Below, piece by piece: positions 26,401 through 33,975 of a DNA stretch of 36,301 nucleotides; within the stretch, counting starts at the first letter, position 1, and every line of letters starts with the position of its first letter. Below the pieces are notes generated by a model that did no database searches, had not been told where the DNA came from, and was given only the letters and a program-made list of their open reading frames with translations. Source of the stretch: an uncultured Lachnospiraceae bacterium (GTDB lineage: Bacteria > Bacillota > Clostridia > Lachnospirales > Lachnospiraceae); NCBI GenBank assembly GCA_902763335.1, contig CACWRR010000016.1:1-36301 (forward strand). Direction: 5' to 3'. Position numbers and translations under genes: made by a program.

Positions 26401-27053
26401 CTGTATGGATCTTCGGTGGAGACGGATGGGCTTATGATATCGGTTTCGGTGGACTTGATCATGTACTTGCATCAGGTGAGAATGTAAACGTTATGGTATT
26501 TGATACAGAGATGTACTCTAATACAGGTGGACAGGCTTCTAAGGCTTCTAACATCGGTGAGGTTTGCCAGTTCGCAGCAGCAGGTAAAGAAATCGGTAAG
26601 AAGAGTCTTGCAGAGATAGCTATGAGCTATGGTTATGTATATGTAGCACAGATAGCACTTGGTGCTAACCCTGTACAGGCTGTTAAGGCTATTGCAGAAG
26701 CAGAAGCTTACAACGGACCATCACTTATCATTGGTTATGCTCCTTGCGAACTTCACGGTATCGCTAAGGGTGGAATGAACCACTGCCAGGATGAGATGAA
26801 GAAGGCTGTTAAGGCTGGATACTGGAACTTATTCTCATTCAACCCTGCTCTTAAGGCAGAAGGAAAGAATCCATTTACACTCACATCAAAAGAGGGTGAC
26901 GGATCATACCAGGATTTCCTTAACAATGAAGCACGTTATACACGTCTCATTAAGCCATTCCCAGAAAGAGCTGAGAAACTCTTCAGCGAATCAGAGAAGG
27001 CAGCTAAAGAGCGTTATGAGCATTTATTAAAGTTAGTAGAGCTTTATAAATAA
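23487..27053 (+). CDS. nifJ: Pyruvate:ferredoxin (flavodoxin) oxidoreductase
   Basis: This homodimeric cytoplasmic enzyme converts pyruvate and CoA to acetyl-CoA and CO2 and reduces ferredoxin, the main route in anaerobic fermentation. The 1188-residue single chain has the full PFOR order: pyrimidine-binding domain (AAIYPITPSSPMAD, about 20-40), domains II-III, and a ferredoxin-like domain. The latter carries two 4Fe-4S motifs, at Cys697/700/703/707 and Cys753/756/759/763. The TPP-binding domain has GDGWAYDIGFGG from about 978 and a downstream NTGGQ. Codon choice differs from the neighbours, with far more CGT, GCT, TTC and AAC, as expected for an abundant protein. AAAGGAGG and an extended -10 promoter support high expression. 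Confidence 0.98.
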   Translation: MPRAKQSMDGNTAAAHVAYAYTEVAAIYPITPSSPMADSVDQWSAAGQKNIFGNQVKVVEMQSEAGAAGTVHGSLASGALTTTFTASQGLLLMIPNMYKIAGEQLPCVFDVSARTVATQSLNIFGDHSDVYACRQTGFAMLAETNPQEVMDLSPVAHLAALEGKVPFINFFDGFRTSHEIQKIEKWDYEDLKEMCNMDAVKAFRNHALNPEKPAMRGSHENGDVFFQHREACNSAYDALPAVVEKYMKKINDKLGTDYDLFNYYGAEDADRVIIAMGSICDVAEEVIDYLTAKGEKVGLIKVRLYRPWVSSALLKVLPKTAKKVAVLDRTKEPGSLGEPLYLDVATTLREAGLNDVILTGGRYGLGSKDTPPSSVFAIYKELEKDAPKARFTVGIVDDVTNLSLPEVKPAPITSAPGTKECKFWGLGGDGTVGANKNSTKIIGDHTDKYIQAYFQYDSKKTGGVTISHLRFGDNPIKSPYYINQADFVACHNPSYITNGFKMVQDVKPGGVFMINCQWSDEELDQHMPAESKKYIADNNIQLYTINAIDKAIEIGMGKRTNTILQSAFFKLADVMPIDQAIEYMKAAAKKSYSKKGDAVVEMNYKAIDAGVDAVHKVEVPASWSNPSADAPAKELTGRPETVKMVKELLQPISLMDGDSLPVSAFKDIADGQFETGASAYEKRGTAVMVPEWDADTCVQCNSCAFVCSHATIRPFILDEGEVKAAPSQIKLADSKHATGEGMKFTMSVSPLDCMGCGECITVCPAAAKGALKMVPQETQSEQQPVFDYLVANVSKKGIKPAFTDATPIGSQYNQPLLEFSGSCAGCAETSYARLVTQLFGEQMYISNATGCSSIWGGPAATSPYTVNKDSKKGPAWANSLFEDNAEHGLGLYVGQKYIRDEAIAAAEACATSDKASAELKAAFDKFMETKEDTKANSAATDALVAELEKAAAAGCDNAKAALDKKNYLSKKSVWIFGGDGWAYDIGFGGLDHVLASGENVNVMVFDTEMYSNTGGQASKASNIGEVCQFAAAGKEIGKKSLAEIAMSYGYVYVAQIALGANPVQAVKAIAEAEAYNGPSLIIGYAPCELHGIAKGGMNHCQDEMKKAVKAGYWNLFSFNPALKAEGKNPFTLTSKEGDGSYQDFLNNEARYTRLIKPFPERAEKLFSESEKAAKERYEHLLKLVELYK

Positions 27054-27078
27054 TTTGAATATCCATTAGATTACTTAA

Positions 27079-27118
27079 GGAGCATTGATCACTTTGAAAG
27101 AAGGGTCAATGCTCTTTA
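27079..27118 (+). terminator. Probable terminator of nifJ
   Basis: GAGCATTGATC (27080-27090) pairs with GGTCAATGCTC (27104-27114), with one G-U pair and a 13-base loop. The following TTTATATTT is only a moderate T-tract. Confidence 0.7.
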
Positions 27119-27156
27119 TATTTACTCGGGCAGCAAACAAACCGTGTTTCTCATAG

Positions 27157-27185
27157 TTGTCTAACAGCTAAAATTCTGATATAAT
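27157..27185 (+). promoter_or_regulatory. Promoter of the corA-DUF815-dehydrogenase operon
   Basis: TTGTCT (27157-27162) and TATAAT (27180-27185) are 17 bases apart, with TGA before the -10 (extended -10). The coding start is about 44 bases beyond. Confidence 0.75.
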
Positions 27186-27228
27186 CAATAAGATAGCGTA
27201 TAGTGGCTATAATAAAAGGAAAAGGCAG

Positions 27229-28179
27229 GTGAAATATGTGTTAAATATATACAGAACAGATGAATCAATATTGCACACCATGAAAAATTTTGAAGGTGGT
27301 GTATGGATACAGCTTGTTAGTCCGACAAGCAAAGAAATAAGCATTGTTGCGGAACAGTTTGGCCTTGAGGTGAATGATGTCTCGGCGGCACTGGATGATG
27401 AGGAGAGTTCCCGTATAAGTCTTGAGGACGGTTATACACTTATACTTGTGGATATTCCTACACCTGAAGTAAGACATCAGAAAACCATGTATACAACTAT
27501 TCCGTTGGGTATAATTTTAACACAGGATGTTATTATCACCGTATGCCGGGAAGATACACCTATATTACAGTATTTTGTGAATTCTCGTGTAAAGGAATTC
27601 AGCACTAAGAAGAGATTGAGATTTATATATCAGATATTGTTTAAATCAGCAGCGACATATCAGGTAAATCTTAGAACCATTGACAAGAAAAGAACAGAAG
27701 TGGAAGAGAGAATGGATGGAGATACACAGGACATGGACCTTATCGAGCTTCATGAACTGGAATCCACACTTGTGTACTTTGAGACTTCGCTCAGAGCCAA
27801 CGTTATAGTGCTTGACAGATTGAAAAGATATAAGAGACTGGAGCAGTATCCAGAAGATATGGACATTTTAGAGGATGTATTTGTCGAATACCAGCAGGCT
27901 ATTGAGATGACATCCATATACAGAAATGTCATAGATGGTACAAGACAGCTTCTTTCATCTGTCATAGATAACAGACTTAATAATGTTATGAAGTATCTCA
28001 CTTCTATAACTATAGTTATGGCGATACCGACAATAATATCGGGTATATACGGAATGAATGTCGCAGGAAAATGGATGCCGTTGTCAACGACACCATATGG
28101 ATTTGGAATTATATGTGTTATTATATTGGTGATATGCCTTATAACACTGCGTATATTAAGAAAGAAAAAGATGCTTTAA
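27229..28179 (+). CDS. CorA-family magnesium/divalent cation transporter
   Basis: A 316-residue homologue of the pentameric CorA channel. The N-terminal two-thirds are the cytoplasmic alpha/beta and long-helix domain. Two transmembrane helices end the protein, the first followed by the signature YGMN (Gly275, Met276, Asn277), the second by a basic tail (RILRKKKML). Family members carry magnesium, or cobalt and nickel in some cases; the sequence alone does not decide. The start is GTG at 27229, about eight bases after AAAAGGA; an in-frame GTG at 27238 is possible. A DUF815 ATPase gene follows after 26 bases with its own GGAGG, in the same operon. Confidence 0.92.
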   Translation: MKYVLNIYRTDESILHTMKNFEGGVWIQLVSPTSKEISIVAEQFGLEVNDVSAALDDEESSRISLEDGYTLILVDIPTPEVRHQKTMYTTIPLGIILTQDVIITVCREDTPILQYFVNSRVKEFSTKKRLRFIYQILFKSAATYQVNLRTIDKKRTEVEERMDGDTQDMDLIELHELESTLVYFETSLRANVIVLDRLKRYKRLEQYPEDMDILEDVFVEYQQAIEMTSIYRNVIDGTRQLLSSVIDNRLNNVMKYLTSITIVMAIPTIISGIYGMNVAGKWMPLSTTPYGFGIICVIILVICLITLRILRKKKML

Positions 28180-28205
28180 TACACGGTTCAGAATGGAGGA
28201 TACAG

Positions 28206-29516
28206 ATGAACAACATAATATCAAAACTTTTAATTTACGGAGACATGCCGGAGGATTCTATATTAATGAGTCTGGCAGATGTGTGCAGGCAGGTAAAATC
28301 GGACAGATACAACAAAGATGAGCTTATAACACAGGTGTATAAGCAGGTGAAAAAACTTCTTGTTGTGGCAACGGATTATGGGTTTGACAAAAATCTCTGG
28401 CAGAATTATCTTACATTTATCATAATAACGGATGAAAATCCATTTAGCATAACATGTGAGAAGGTCGGTGCAAATGATGGAAGTGTAAATTATTTTGCAA
28501 AAAATGATTTTAAGGCATTTAGGGATTTATTTCACTATGACTTTTCGGAAGTAGAAACAGCACTTGGAATAGACTGCTTTAGCAGATTATCAGAGTATAA
28601 GGCGATAGGCAAGCCGGAGTTAATGTATAATAAAAATGTCAGCGAAAAAGTTATATCACTCAGTGACAAGCTGGCATCCGCAAAGGATGAGAACGAATTC
28701 TTTGACTATGTAACAGAATTTTACAGAGATTACGGAGTGGGAATGTTCGGACTTAATAAGGCATTCAGAATAGTGGCGGATGAAAGTGCCAACAGAGTTA
28801 TATTTAAGCCGATAAACAACATGGACAGAGTTATGCTTGATGACCTTATCGGTTATGAAATCCAGAAGAAGAAACTTGTCGATAATACAAAGGCATTTGT
28901 TGAAGGCAGAAAGGCAAATAATGTATTGCTGTTTGGTGACAGCGGAACGGGTAAATCTACAAGTATCAAGGCAATTGTAAATGAATATTATGATCAGGGC
29001 CTTAGAATGATAGAAATATATAAACATCAGTTTAAGGATCTGTCAAATGTTATCGCACAGATAAAGAACAGAAATTATAAATTTATTATATATATGGATG
29101 ACCTGTCATTTGAGGAATTTGAGATAGAATACAAGTTCCTGAAGGCAGTTATAGAGGGCGGAGTAGAAACAAAGCCTGAGAACATACTTATATATGCAAC
29201 ATCAAACAGAAGACATCTTATAAAAGAAACATGGAATGACAGAAGTGATGTCGAGAGTGATAATGGAATGCACCGTTCAGACACAATGGAGGAAAAATTA
29301 TCACTTGTCAACAGATTTGGTGTTACCATTAATTACTCTAAACCTAGCCAGAAGGAATATTTTAACATAGCTACAGAACTTGCAAGAAGAGCAGGTGTTA
29401 AGATGAGTGATGAAGATATATGTAAGGAAGCGAATAAATGGGAGCTCAGCCATGGTGGTATATCAGGAAGAACCGCACAGCAGTTCGTAAATTATCTTGT
29501 GGGACAGGAAATGTAG
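28206..29516 (+). CDS. DUF815 family AAA+-like ATPase
   Basis: A 436-residue protein. The C-terminal 230 residues are the DUF815 ATPase module: Walker A GDSGTGKS at 244-251, Walker B IIYMDDLSF with Asp298 and Asp299, and the family signature YATSNRRHLIKE with WNDRSDV after it. The N-terminal 190 residues are helical and family-specific. It has no membrane segment, so it acts in the cytoplasm. Its function is unknown. I chose ATG 28206 because GGAGG lies six or so bases upstream; the open frame extends further back into corA without a suitable start. A dehydrogenase gene follows after 21 bases. Confidence 0.9.
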   Translation: MNNIISKLLIYGDMPEDSILMSLADVCRQVKSDRYNKDELITQVYKQVKKLLVVATDYGFDKNLWQNYLTFIIITDENPFSITCEKVGANDGSVNYFAKNDFKAFRDLFHYDFSEVETALGIDCFSRLSEYKAIGKPELMYNKNVSEKVISLSDKLASAKDENEFFDYVTEFYRDYGVGMFGLNKAFRIVADESANRVIFKPINNMDRVMLDDLIGYEIQKKKLVDNTKAFVEGRKANNVLLFGDSGTGKSTSIKAIVNEYYDQGLRMIEIYKHQFKDLSNVIAQIKNRNYKFIIYMDDLSFEEFEIEYKFLKAVIEGGVETKPENILIYATSNRRHLIKETWNDRSDVESDNGMHRSDTMEEKLSLVNRFGVTINYSKPSQKEYFNIATELARRAGVKMSDEDICKEANKWELSHGGISGRTAQQFVNYLVGQEM

Positions 29517-29537
29517 ATTAAAGAAAGGAAGGCTCAG

Positions 29538-30587
29538 ATGAACAGATTTAGATTACCATATTGTATGACCGTGGAGGAAGGCATATTTGAACGTGTGGAC
29601 GAAGTTATTTCAGAATTTATTCCGGGCGTGGGTATGCAGAAGGCAATAATAGTTACAGAGGAGAATCTGAAGAATATATTTGGAAAATGTCTTGATGAAA
29701 TATCAAGGGACTTTAAAAACAGTGAGATTTTTCTTGTAAATAAGAGTTCATATGATGACGCAGTCGATTTAGGAAAATATATATGTATGAATGATATTCA
29801 GGTTGTCATAGGATTTGGTGGCGGAATGGTGCTTGATATGGCTAAATTTGCTGCATTTATAAGTAAAACAAAGTATATATGCCTTCCTACAACCCTCAGT
29901 AATGACAGTCTTGCATCACCGTTTGCGGTACTCGGAACGGATAACGGGGCAAGAAAAACATTTGGATGTAAGATACCGTCATGTATAATAGTTGATGTGG
30001 ACGTTATAATGGGTACGCCTGAGAGTCAGCTTAAGTCAGGTATAGGCGATACCATATCAAAATATACGGCATTGTATGACTGGAAATATGGCTGTTCAAA
30101 GGGTGACGGAAAGTTGGATGATTTCGCATATATGATATCTGAAATGGCACTTAATTCGGTTGTATATCATGAAAACAAATCATTAAAGAGTAAAAGCTTT
30201 ATAATGGCACTCACAGAAGCACTTGTAATGGGCGGACTGTCAATGGAGATTGCCGGTTCATCAAGGCCAAGCAGTGGTTCAGAGCATTTATTCTGTCATT
30301 CTCTGGAAGAATATCATCCTGAGATAAAGATATCACATGGAATGGCGGTGGCAATGGGAAGTATAGCGGCAAGCATATTTCAGGGAAGAGATGATATGAA
30401 AGTTATAAACATACTTAAATCCTACGATATTGATTACAATCCTCAAAGTTATGGAATAACAAAGGGAATATTTATAGATGCATGGCAGAGAGCTGAATCT
30501 ACAAGAAAAAACCGTATCACTATATTAAATGATACGGTTTTGGATTCTGAATGGTTAAGTGAAATATATGACAGAATGTCAAATTAA
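29538..30587 (+). CDS. Glycerol-1-phosphate dehydrogenase-like enzyme (Fe-ADH superfamily)
   Basis: A 349-residue NAD(P)-dependent dehydrogenase of the iron-containing alcohol dehydrogenase/glycerol dehydrogenase superfamily. It most resembles sn-glycerol-1-phosphate dehydrogenases (archaeal EgsA, Bacillus AraM). The nucleotide loop is GFGGGMVLDMAK (92-103). The signature PTTLSNDSLASPFA (117-130) is typical of the G1P subgroup. Metal ligands are likely Asp171, His250 (or His254) and His267. Substrate assignment is inference; a related 3-dehydroquinate synthase-like or glycerol dehydrogenase activity is not excluded. AAAGGAAGG precedes the ATG. It ends the corA-DUF815 operon and overlaps the convergent pdxT stop by four bases. 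Its last codons contain a perfect 12-base inverted repeat that can terminate pdxST. Confidence 0.85.
   Translation: MNRFRLPYCMTVEEGIFERVDEVISEFIPGVGMQKAIIVTEENLKNIFGKCLDEISRDFKNSEIFLVNKSSYDDAVDLGKYICMNDIQVVIGFGGGMVLDMAKFAAFISKTKYICLPTTLSNDSLASPFAVLGTDNGARKTFGCKIPSCIIVDVDVIMGTPESQLKSGIGDTISKYTALYDWKYGCSKGDGKLDDFAYMISEMALNSVVYHENKSLKSKSFIMALTEALVMGGLSMEIAGSSRPSSGSEHLFCHSLEEYHPEIKISHGMAVAMGSIAASIFQGRDDMKVINILKSYDIDYNPQSYGITKGIFIDAWQRAESTRKNRITILNDTVLDSEWLSEIYDRMSN
30506..30541 (-). terminator. Probable pdxST terminator embedded in the dehydrogenase coding region
   Basis: AAAACCGTATCA (30508-30519) is perfectly repaired by TGATACGGTTTT (30530-30541) across a 10-base loop. On the minus strand the stem runs into TTTTTT (30511-30506), giving a good intrinsic terminator 43 bases after the pdxT stop. 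On the plus strand only TTTT follows, inside the coding sequence, so plus-strand termination there should be weaker. Confidence 0.75.
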
Positions 30588-31144
30588 CATAAGTCAATAA
30601 ACATCTGGTGAATGGTTGTGTCATCATTTAATTCAGGATGAAAAGCCACACCAATCTGATTTTTATATTTCACACCGACAATTTTATCGTCAACAACGGA
30701 CATTATTTCAACGTCCGGTGAAGCGGTTTCCACATAAGGAGCGCGTATGAAAGTCATAGGTACATTTTCATGTGTACCGAAAGAGGAAGTAGTAAAAAAG
30801 CTTCCGAGTTGTCTTCCATAGGCGTTTCTTTTTACTGTTACGGGAAGAGTGGCAAGATGTGAAACACTGTCATTTGCAATATTTTCTGCCAGAAGAATTA
30901 ATCCGGCACAGGTTGCAAGTGTAGGAAGTCCTGATTCAATCCTGCTTTTTAGAATGTCATACATTCCAAGTTCACGTATAAGCTTCCCCTGGGTGGTGCT
31001 TTCACCACCGGGAAGAATGAGACCATCAAAGTCACGGTTTAAATCCTCTTTTTTTCTGATTTCAAAAGAAGAAACATTTAGTTTTTCAAGCATTTTTGCA
31101 TGTTCAATGAAAGCACCCTGAACAGCCAGTATACCAATATTCAT
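30584..31144 (-). CDS. pdxT: PLP synthase glutaminase subunit
   Basis: PdxT hydrolyses glutamine and channels ammonia to PdxS in the ribose-5-phosphate-dependent pyridoxal 5'-phosphate synthase. The 187-residue product is a class I glutamine amidotransferase with PGGESTT (45-51), the nucleophile Cys79 in ATCAGLILLA, and the catalytic pair His169 and Glu171 in FHPE. I chose the ATG at 31144 because AGAGGAT lies five bases upstream, directly after the pdxS stop; an in-frame extension upstream would overlap that site. Together with pdxS it forms a two-gene operon. The stop overlaps that of the convergent dehydrogenase gene. Confidence 0.97.
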   Translation of the reverse strand: MNIGILAVQGAFIEHAKMLEKLNVSSFEIRKKEDLNRDFDGLILPGGESTTQGKLIRELGMYDILKSRIESGLPTLATCAGLILLAENIANDSVSHLATLPVTVKRNAYGRQLGSFFTTSSFGTHENVPMTFIRAPYVETASPDVEIMSVVDDKIVGVKYKNQIGVAFHPELNDDTTIHQMFIDLC

Positions 31145-31154
31145 ACTAATCCTC

Positions 31155-32027
31155 TTACTTTCCACGTTCAGCCATAAGAAGGGCTATTTCCTGCTCGTTT
31201 ATACCAACCATTGCTTCACCTAAATCTTCTGAAAGTTTAGCAAGCATATCTGCATCAGTAAAGTTTGTTACTGCTTTTACGATAGACTGGGCACGTTTTT
31301 CAGGGTTTCCTGATTTGAATATACCTGAACCTACGAATACACCTTCAGCACCGAGCTGCATCATAAGAGCTGCATCAGCAGGAGTTGCAACACCGCCGGC
31401 CGCAAAGTTTACAACAGGGAGCTTGCCGTTTTCATGTACATACAGTACAAGGTCATAAGGTACACGTAAAGTTTTAGCTGCTTCAAAAAGTTCATCCTCA
31501 CGCATTGAAACGAGTTTAGCCATCTCACTGTTCATCATACGCATATGACGTACAGCCTGAACAACGTCTCCTGTACCCGGCTCACCCTTTGTTCTTATCA
31601 TTGATGCACCTTCGTTGATTCGTCTGAGTGCTTCGCCAAGGTCTTTAGCACCGCATACAAATGGAACTTTGAACTTTGTCTTATCAATGTGATATACATC
31701 ATCAGCAGGAGAGAGAACTTCGCTCTCGTCTATGTAATCGATTTCGATTGCCTGAAGAACCTGGGCTTCTGCAAAGTGACCTATACGGCATTTAGCCATT
31801 ACAGGAATACTTACGGCTTCCTGAATACCCTTTATCATCTTAGGGTCACTCATTCTTGATACACCGCCTGCAGCTCTTATATCAGCAGGAATTCTCTCAA
31901 GAGCCATAACAGCACATGCTCCGGCTGCCTCTGCGATTTTTGCCTGCTCAGGTGTAGTAACGTCCATTATAACGCCACCCTTTAACATCTGTGCCAGTTC
32001 CTTGTTTAATCCGTATCTTTCATTCAT
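31155..32027 (-). CDS. pdxS: PLP synthase synthase subunit
   Basis: PdxS is the TIM-barrel subunit that forms PLP from ribose 5-phosphate, glyceraldehyde 3-phosphate and ammonia, in a dodecamer decorated by PdxT. The 290-residue product is nearly invariant with the family: Asp22 in GGVIMDV, Lys79 in VMAKCRIGH, Lys147 in [10 protein letters not shown], and the phosphate-binding [21 protein letters not shown] precedes the ATG by about eight bases. The leader of about 50 bases carries a short GACAC/GTGTC stem. The promoter lies in the region shared with the divergent PLP-binding regulator, which probably controls it. Confidence 0.98.
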   Translation of the reverse strand: MNERYGLNKELAQMLKGGVIMDVTTPEQAKIAEAAGACAVMALERIPADIRAAGGVSRMSDPKMIKGIQEAVSIPVMAKCRIGHFAEAQVLQAIEIDYIDESEVLSPADDVYHIDKTKFKVPFVCGAKDLGEALRRINEGASMIRTKGEPGTGDVVQAVRHMRMMNSEMAKLVSMREDELFEAAKTLRVPYDLVLYVHENGKLPVVNFAAGGVATPADAALMMQLGAEGVFVGSGIFKSGNPEKRAQSIVKAVTNFTDADMLAKLSEDLGEAMVGINEQEIALLMAERGK

Positions 32028-32047
32028 AGTAATATCTCCATTCTGCA

Positions 32048-32064
32048 GACACTGTAAACGTGTC
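32048..32064 (-). other. Short stem in the pdxS leader
   Basis: GACAC (32048-32052) and GTGTC (32060-32064) form a 5-base inverted repeat with a 7-base loop between the pdxS promoter and its ribosome binding site. It may be a secondary operator half-site or a chance repeat. Confidence 0.3.
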
Positions 32065-32092
32065 TTTACTTTTTATTTTTTTAGAGTATAAT
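32065..32092 (+). promoter_or_regulatory. Promoter of the MocR/PdxR-type regulator
   Basis: TTTACT (32065-32070) and a perfect TATAAT (32087-32092) are 16 bases apart. The start point would fall at about 32099, at the edge of the GGACAT repeat, which fits autorepression. Confidence 0.6.
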
Positions 32093-32112
32093 TGATAACT
32101 GGACATGTTAAA
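32085..32112 (-). promoter_or_regulatory. Probable pdxST promoter
   Basis: On the minus strand TATACT (32090-32085) is a good -10. The best -35 at 16 bases is TTTAAC (32112-32107), a poor match lying in the centre of the inverted repeat 32101-32118. A weak -35 under a regulator site is the usual arrangement for an activated promoter. The -10 overlaps the -10 of the divergent promoter. Confidence 0.5.
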
Positions 32113-32118
32113 ATGTCC
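32101..32118. promoter_or_regulatory. Candidate operator for the MocR/PdxR-type regulator
   Basis: GGACAT (32101-32106) and ATGTCC (32113-32118) are a perfect inverted repeat with a 6-base spacer. It covers the start region of the regulator transcript and the -35 region of the pdxST promoter, so a bound dimer could repress its own gene and act on pdxST. Confidence 0.55.
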
Positions 32119-32164
32119 AAATCAGAAAAAAAAGACAATGTCAGATGGAGGAAAAATAAAAACA

Positions 32165-33577
32165 GTGCTTACATATTCATTGGAAAACATAGGGTCAGAT
32201 AAGCTGTATGAATATCTGTATAAGAGAATAAAGAAAGATATAGAAGATAAACATCTGGCAGCAGACGATAAATTGCCGTCAAAGAGAGAATTTGCTAAAA
32301 ACCTTGGGGTCAGTATTATTACCGTGGAGACGGCATATTCACAGCTTATGGCGGAGGGATATATATATTCGGTTGACAGGAAAGGTTTTTTTGTGGCAAA
32401 GATAGAGGATAAGATGCCGCAGAATAAAGAGAGAAAAAAGAAATGTAATATTACTCATAAAAATAAAAGAGAATATTTTGCTGACTTTGTTACAAATACA
32501 GTGTCAGTTGATGATTTTCCATTTTCAACCTGGATGAAACTTTTAAAGGAAATGACGATGGACACGGATAAAAGCAGTCTGTTACTTGCATCATCCGTTT
32601 CAGGAGTGAAAGAGTTAAGAGAGGCAATAGCATCACATCTGTATAATTTCAGAGGTATGGAGGTTGAACCGGAGCAGATAATAATAGGAGCCGGAACAGA
32701 ATACCTTTACAGTGTAATAGTAAAGCTTCTTGGAAGAGACATGACATTTGGAATAGAAAATCCCGGATATAAAAGAATATCCCAGATATATAAAAGTAAC
32801 GGGGTGAAGGTTGAGCATATTGATATGGATGCTGAGGGTGTAGTACCGCATAAAGTTGAAAAATCCGGTGTTGATGTGCTTCATATATCGCCGTCACACC
32901 ATTATCCCACAGGTATAGTCATGCCTATAGGCAGAAGGTATGAGCTGCTTGGATGGGCAGCAAAGGACGAAAAAAGATATATTATAGAAGATGATTATGA
33001 CTGTGAGTTCAGACTTTACGGAAAACCGGTTCCTGCGCTGCAGAGCGTTGACAGGATGGATAAGGTGATCTATGTAAATACATTTTCAAAGAGTCTTGCA
33101 CCGACATTCAGAATAAGTTATATGGTTCTGCCGGTACCGCTTGTAAAGGAATATTATGATAAGCTGGGATTTTATTCATGTACTGTATCGGCATTTGAAC
33201 AGTATACACTTGCAAGATTCATAACAGAGGGATACTTTGAGCGCCATATAAACAGAATGAGGAATCATTATAGAAATCAGAGGGATATAATAGTATCTGC
33301 CATAAAGAAAAACGGATTATCAGACTGGGTGGAAATAAAAAATGCGGATGAAGGACTTCATATGGTTCTGGAAATAAAGAAGAATATATCAGACGAGTTG
33401 TTAAAAACAAAGGCATTGTCAAATAATATAAATATAGCATGTCTGTCTGAATATTATCAGAATCATACCTGTGACAGACATGCCATTATATTGTCATATT
33501 CGGGAGTGCAGACCGACAGAATCAGTCAGGCACTTGATATATTATTTGACTGTATTAAGGAATCAGTTCTTGAATAA
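32165..33577 (+). CDS. MocR/PdxR-type regulator (GntR helix-turn-helix fused to aminotransferase domain)
   Basis: A MocR-subfamily regulator that senses PLP with an aminotransferase-fold domain. With the GTG start it has 470 residues. The N-terminal 75 residues are a GntR winged helix (LPSKREFAKNLGVS, then TVETAYSQLMAEGYI). The rest is a fold-type I aminotransferase with the PLP lysine in TFSKSLAPTFR and the aspartate in IIEDDYDCEF. Divergence from pdxST argues for a PdxR role. The start is unsettled: GGAGG (32147-32151) favours GTG 32165, where family members typically begin LTY, although the spacing is long (13). ATG 32138 is possible. ATG 32105 lies within the candidate operator and a few bases from the predicted transcript start, so it is unlikely. 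The 3' end overlaps the convergent membrane protein gene by 15 bases. Confidence 0.9.
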   Translation: MLTYSLENIGSDKLYEYLYKRIKKDIEDKHLAADDKLPSKREFAKNLGVSIITVETAYSQLMAEGYIYSVDRKGFFVAKIEDKMPQNKERKKKCNITHKNKREYFADFVTNTVSVDDFPFSTWMKLLKEMTMDTDKSSLLLASSVSGVKELREAIASHLYNFRGMEVEPEQIIIGAGTEYLYSVIVKLLGRDMTFGIENPGYKRISQIYKSNGVKVEHIDMDAEGVVPHKVEKSGVDVLHISPSHHYPTGIVMPIGRRYELLGWAAKDEKRYIIEDDYDCEFRLYGKPVPALQSVDRMDKVIYVNTFSKSLAPTFRISYMVLPVPLVKEYYDKLGFYSCTVSAFEQYTLARFITEGYFERHINRMRNHYRNQRDIIVSAIKKNGLSDWVEIKNADEGLHMVLEIKKNISDELLKTKALSNNINIACLSEYYQNHTCDRHAIILSYSGVQTDRISQALDILFDCIKESVLE

Positions 33578-33952
33578 GTCAACTATCATATGAAACAGCC
33601 ATCTTACAATGGCAAAAACTATAAACATTGCAAGAAATCCAGCAACGCCTGATAATATATCAGCAAATTCCATGTTACCCGTACCGGTAACTTTCTGTCC
33701 GATTTCTATGGAAAATGTTATGACTATGATAACGGTAAAAACATATATCCATGTGATTACGAGGATATGATTTTTGCTGAGAGCCTTAAACAGCGGATAT
33801 ATAATCATTAAAAGAAACATGCCAAGAATACCGATTACCAGAAAATGAAGCTGTTTGTCATCAAGAACGGTTTCGCAGCTGTCATTAAAGGTAAGTATTT
33901 TATTATGTATTTTGGCAATTATTTCGACTATCCAATATAGAAAATCACCCAT
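33563..33952 (-). CDS. Small VanZ-like membrane protein
   Basis: A 129-residue integral membrane protein with three clear transmembrane segments (about 34-55, 63-85 and 95-119). DDKQLHFLVIG at the start of the first, and SIEIGQ followed by EFADILSGVAG, match the DKxxHF...E.xQ...D.xxN/SxxG pattern of the VanZ-like family. Function is unknown in most members; one is linked to teicoplanin resistance. The match is partial, so the family call is moderate. AAGGTGG precedes the ATG at good spacing, and a strong minus-strand promoter lies just upstream. It overlaps the MocR-type gene tail to tail. Confidence 0.7.
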   Translation of the reverse strand: MGDFLYWIVEIIAKIHNKILTFNDSCETVLDDKQLHFLVIGILGMFLLMIIYPLFKALSKNHILVITWIYVFTVIIVITFSIEIGQKVTGTGNMEFADILSGVAGFLAMFIVFAIVRWLFHMIVDLFKN

Positions 33953-33975
33953 TATTACACCACCTTTCAGAGATG

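Noticed and set aside
32105-32164. ATG 32105 as the start of the MocR-type regulator
   Set aside because: It lies inside the candidate operator, about six bases from the predicted transcript start, has no ribosome binding site, and would add a Lys-rich tail not typical of the family.
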